Origin: an uncultured Collinsella sp.
GTDB taxonomy: Bacteria > Actinomycetota > Coriobacteriia > Coriobacteriales > Coriobacteriaceae
Direction: 5' to 3'
DNA: 6,308 nucleotides
Assembly: GCA_958438125.1 (NCBI GenBank)
Contig: CAUBQN010000086.1
Location: forward strand, 1-6,308
A model generated the notes under the pieces. That model made no database searches, was not told where the DNA came from, and was given only the letters and a program-made list of their open reading frames with translations. Of the stretch, positions 5,717-6,308 are shown piece by piece; position 1 is the stretch's first letter, and the number at the start of each line of letters is the position of its first letter. The translations under genes and the position numbers were made by a program.

Positions 5717-5763
5717 TCGGTTCGCTGGGTGTTATATCGGTTCGGCCCCGTCCTCGGACCGAT
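5717..5763. repeat. TCGGTTCG repeats, two direct copies 20 bp apart plus an inverted near-copy
   Basis: TCGGTTCG occurs at 5717-5724 and again at 5737-5744, exactly two helical turns apart. CGGACCGA at 5755-5762 is an inverted copy with one change. The second and third form a nine-pair dyad, 5736-5744 with 5755-5763, around ten bases. This spacing suits a dimeric regulator, and the divergent GntR protein is the obvious candidate by position only. Confidence 0.4.
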
Positions 5764-5791
5764 CATTTCTCAACACGACACTACTCAGATG

Positions 5792-5821
5792 TTTATCATT
5801 TAAAACGCTCTAATTTTTCAA
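5792..5821 (-). promoter_or_regulatory. Candidate distal promoter for glk
   Basis: On the minus strand TTGAAA (5816-5821, five of six matches to TTGACA) is followed after 18 bases by GATAAA (5792-5797, four of six matches to TATAAT). A start near 5785 would give a glk leader of about 190 bases containing both the 5736-5763 dyad and the terminator-like hairpin. This is inferred from sequence only. Confidence 0.3.
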
Positions 5822-5890
5822 GCGGGGCGACTTTTAATTTTATCTTCCTCGAACTTTTCAATAACTCAATAGAGATACTTAGGTGTTGAC

Positions 5891-5896
5891 TATACT
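5891..5896 (+). promoter_or_regulatory. Candidate -10 box for the GntR regulator
   Basis: TATACT stands 36 bases before the TTG start, within the AT-rich patch. The overlapping TTGACT at 5886-5891 looks like a -35 box, but no good -10 box stands 16-18 bases after it. Either reading is weak alone. Confidence 0.35.
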
Positions 5897-5932
5897 TTCT
5901 TTTATTCTCAATCAAGTTGGAAAGGAGGTTCC

Positions 5933-6308
5933 TTGATTCCCAAATACGAGGCGATAGCTGCAGATATTCGTCGAAGTATTGAGGATGGCGCTCTTAAACC
6001 GGGCGACAAGCTTCCCACCGTCGTTGAGTTCTGCGAGCTCTATAGCGTTTCAAAAATCACCGTCAAACGAGCTATTGAACAAATCACCGAGGAAGGTCTT
6101 ATTACCAGCCGACGTGGATCGGGTACCTACGTTAAGGACACGGCGGGACTTCCCGGCCAGGCGTTTTTCCAGGGCAAAAACGACCGTGCCCAGGGCTTTT
6201 CATATGAGCACCGCGGGGAGAAGGTGACCTCGGTGGTCTACGATTTCTCGATCGTTAATCCACCAGCGGACATCGCAGCCCAGCTGGGAATTGCCGAGGA
6301 TGACTTTG
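5933..6308 (+). CDS. GntR-family transcriptional regulator with UTRA domain (HutC type), C-terminus outside the window
   Basis: A DNA-binding repressor or activator that probably responds to a small ligand, often a sugar phosphate or amino sugar in this subfamily. The 125 residues present show an N-terminal winged helix: IPKYEAIAADIRRSI at 2-16, GALKPGDKLPT at 19-29, the recognition helix region VSKITVKRAIEQITEEGLI at 39-57, and the wing RRGSGTYV at 60-67. From about residue 85 comes the start of a UTRA ligand domain (QGFSYE, then VTSVVYDFSIVNPPADIAAQLGI at 98-120, read in parts). The start is TTG at 5933, chosen because AAAGGAGG stands four bases upstream, because no other start codon occurs in frame, and because family members begin at IPKYE. 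It is divergent from glk. The ligand and targets cannot be told; the rest of its operon lies beyond the window. Its codons end in A or T far more often than those of its neighbours. Confidence 0.9.
   Translation, partial: MIPKYEAIAADIRRSIEDGALKPGDKLPTVVEFCELYSVSKITVKRAIEQITEEGLITSRRGSGTYVKDTAGLPGQAFFQGKNDRAQGFSYEHRGEKVTSVVYDFSIVNPPADIAAQLGIAEDDF

Larger units (their letters stand above)
5597..5932. other. Divergent control region between glk and the GntR regulator (336 bp)
   Basis: No gene is seen here. The half next to glk holds a long hairpin (5651-5690) and a repeat cluster (5717-5763). The half next to the regulator (about 5765-5920) is strongly AT-rich and carries the candidate promoters for both directions. 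Short open frames crossing it have no ribosome binding sites or recognisable content. Confidence 0.8.

Noticed and set aside
5045..5803. A 252-codon open frame on the plus strand
   Set aside because: It is antisense to glk, runs on through the control region, and has biased composition with no family features.

Overview
The window looks like an ordinary chromosomal stretch from a GC-rich Gram-positive bacterium. The best guess is a gut actinobacterium of the Coriobacteriia (Collinsella or a relative). This rests on the G/C-ending codon use, the strong AAGGAGG-type ribosome binding sites, and the mix of a Corynebacterium-type aspartate aminotransferase, a family II pyrophosphatase and a ROK glucokinase. 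The taxon is inferred from gene style, not proven.

Layout from left to right: (1) 1-1235, minus strand, a class I/II PLP aminotransferase, probably aspartate aminotransferase, missing only its last residues at the window edge. (2) 1385-1639, plus strand, a small acidic lysine-free protein of unknown function, divergent from the aminotransferase. (3) 1640-1971, a gene-free convergent spacer with two strong hairpin terminators and a third perfect dyad. (4) 1972-3330, minus strand, the Na+/H+ antiporter nhaA. (5) 3331-3597, a spacer with the ppaC terminator and the nhaA leader. (6) 3598-4521, minus strand, ppaC, a manganese-dependent pyrophosphatase. (7) 4643-5596, minus strand, a ROK-family glucokinase. 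(8) 5597-5932, a divergent control region with two sets of repeated or inverted motifs. (9) 5933-6308, plus strand, the N-terminal part of a GntR-family regulator with a UTRA ligand domain, cut by the window end.

Glucokinase feeds glucose into glycolysis. Pyrophosphatase removes PPi and so pulls biosynthetic reactions forward. NhaA exports Na+, and the aminotransferase links oxaloacetate with glutamate and aspartate. These are housekeeping jobs rather than one pathway. glk and ppaC could share a transcript, because no canonical terminator lies between them. nhaA is separated from ppaC by a clear terminator.

No mobile element, CRISPR array, tRNA, rRNA or defence system was seen, and there is no evidence of a novel multi-gene system. 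The least explained parts are the glk/gntR divergent region, which has an attenuator-like hairpin and 20-bp-spaced repeats, and the dyads in the 1640-1971 spacer.
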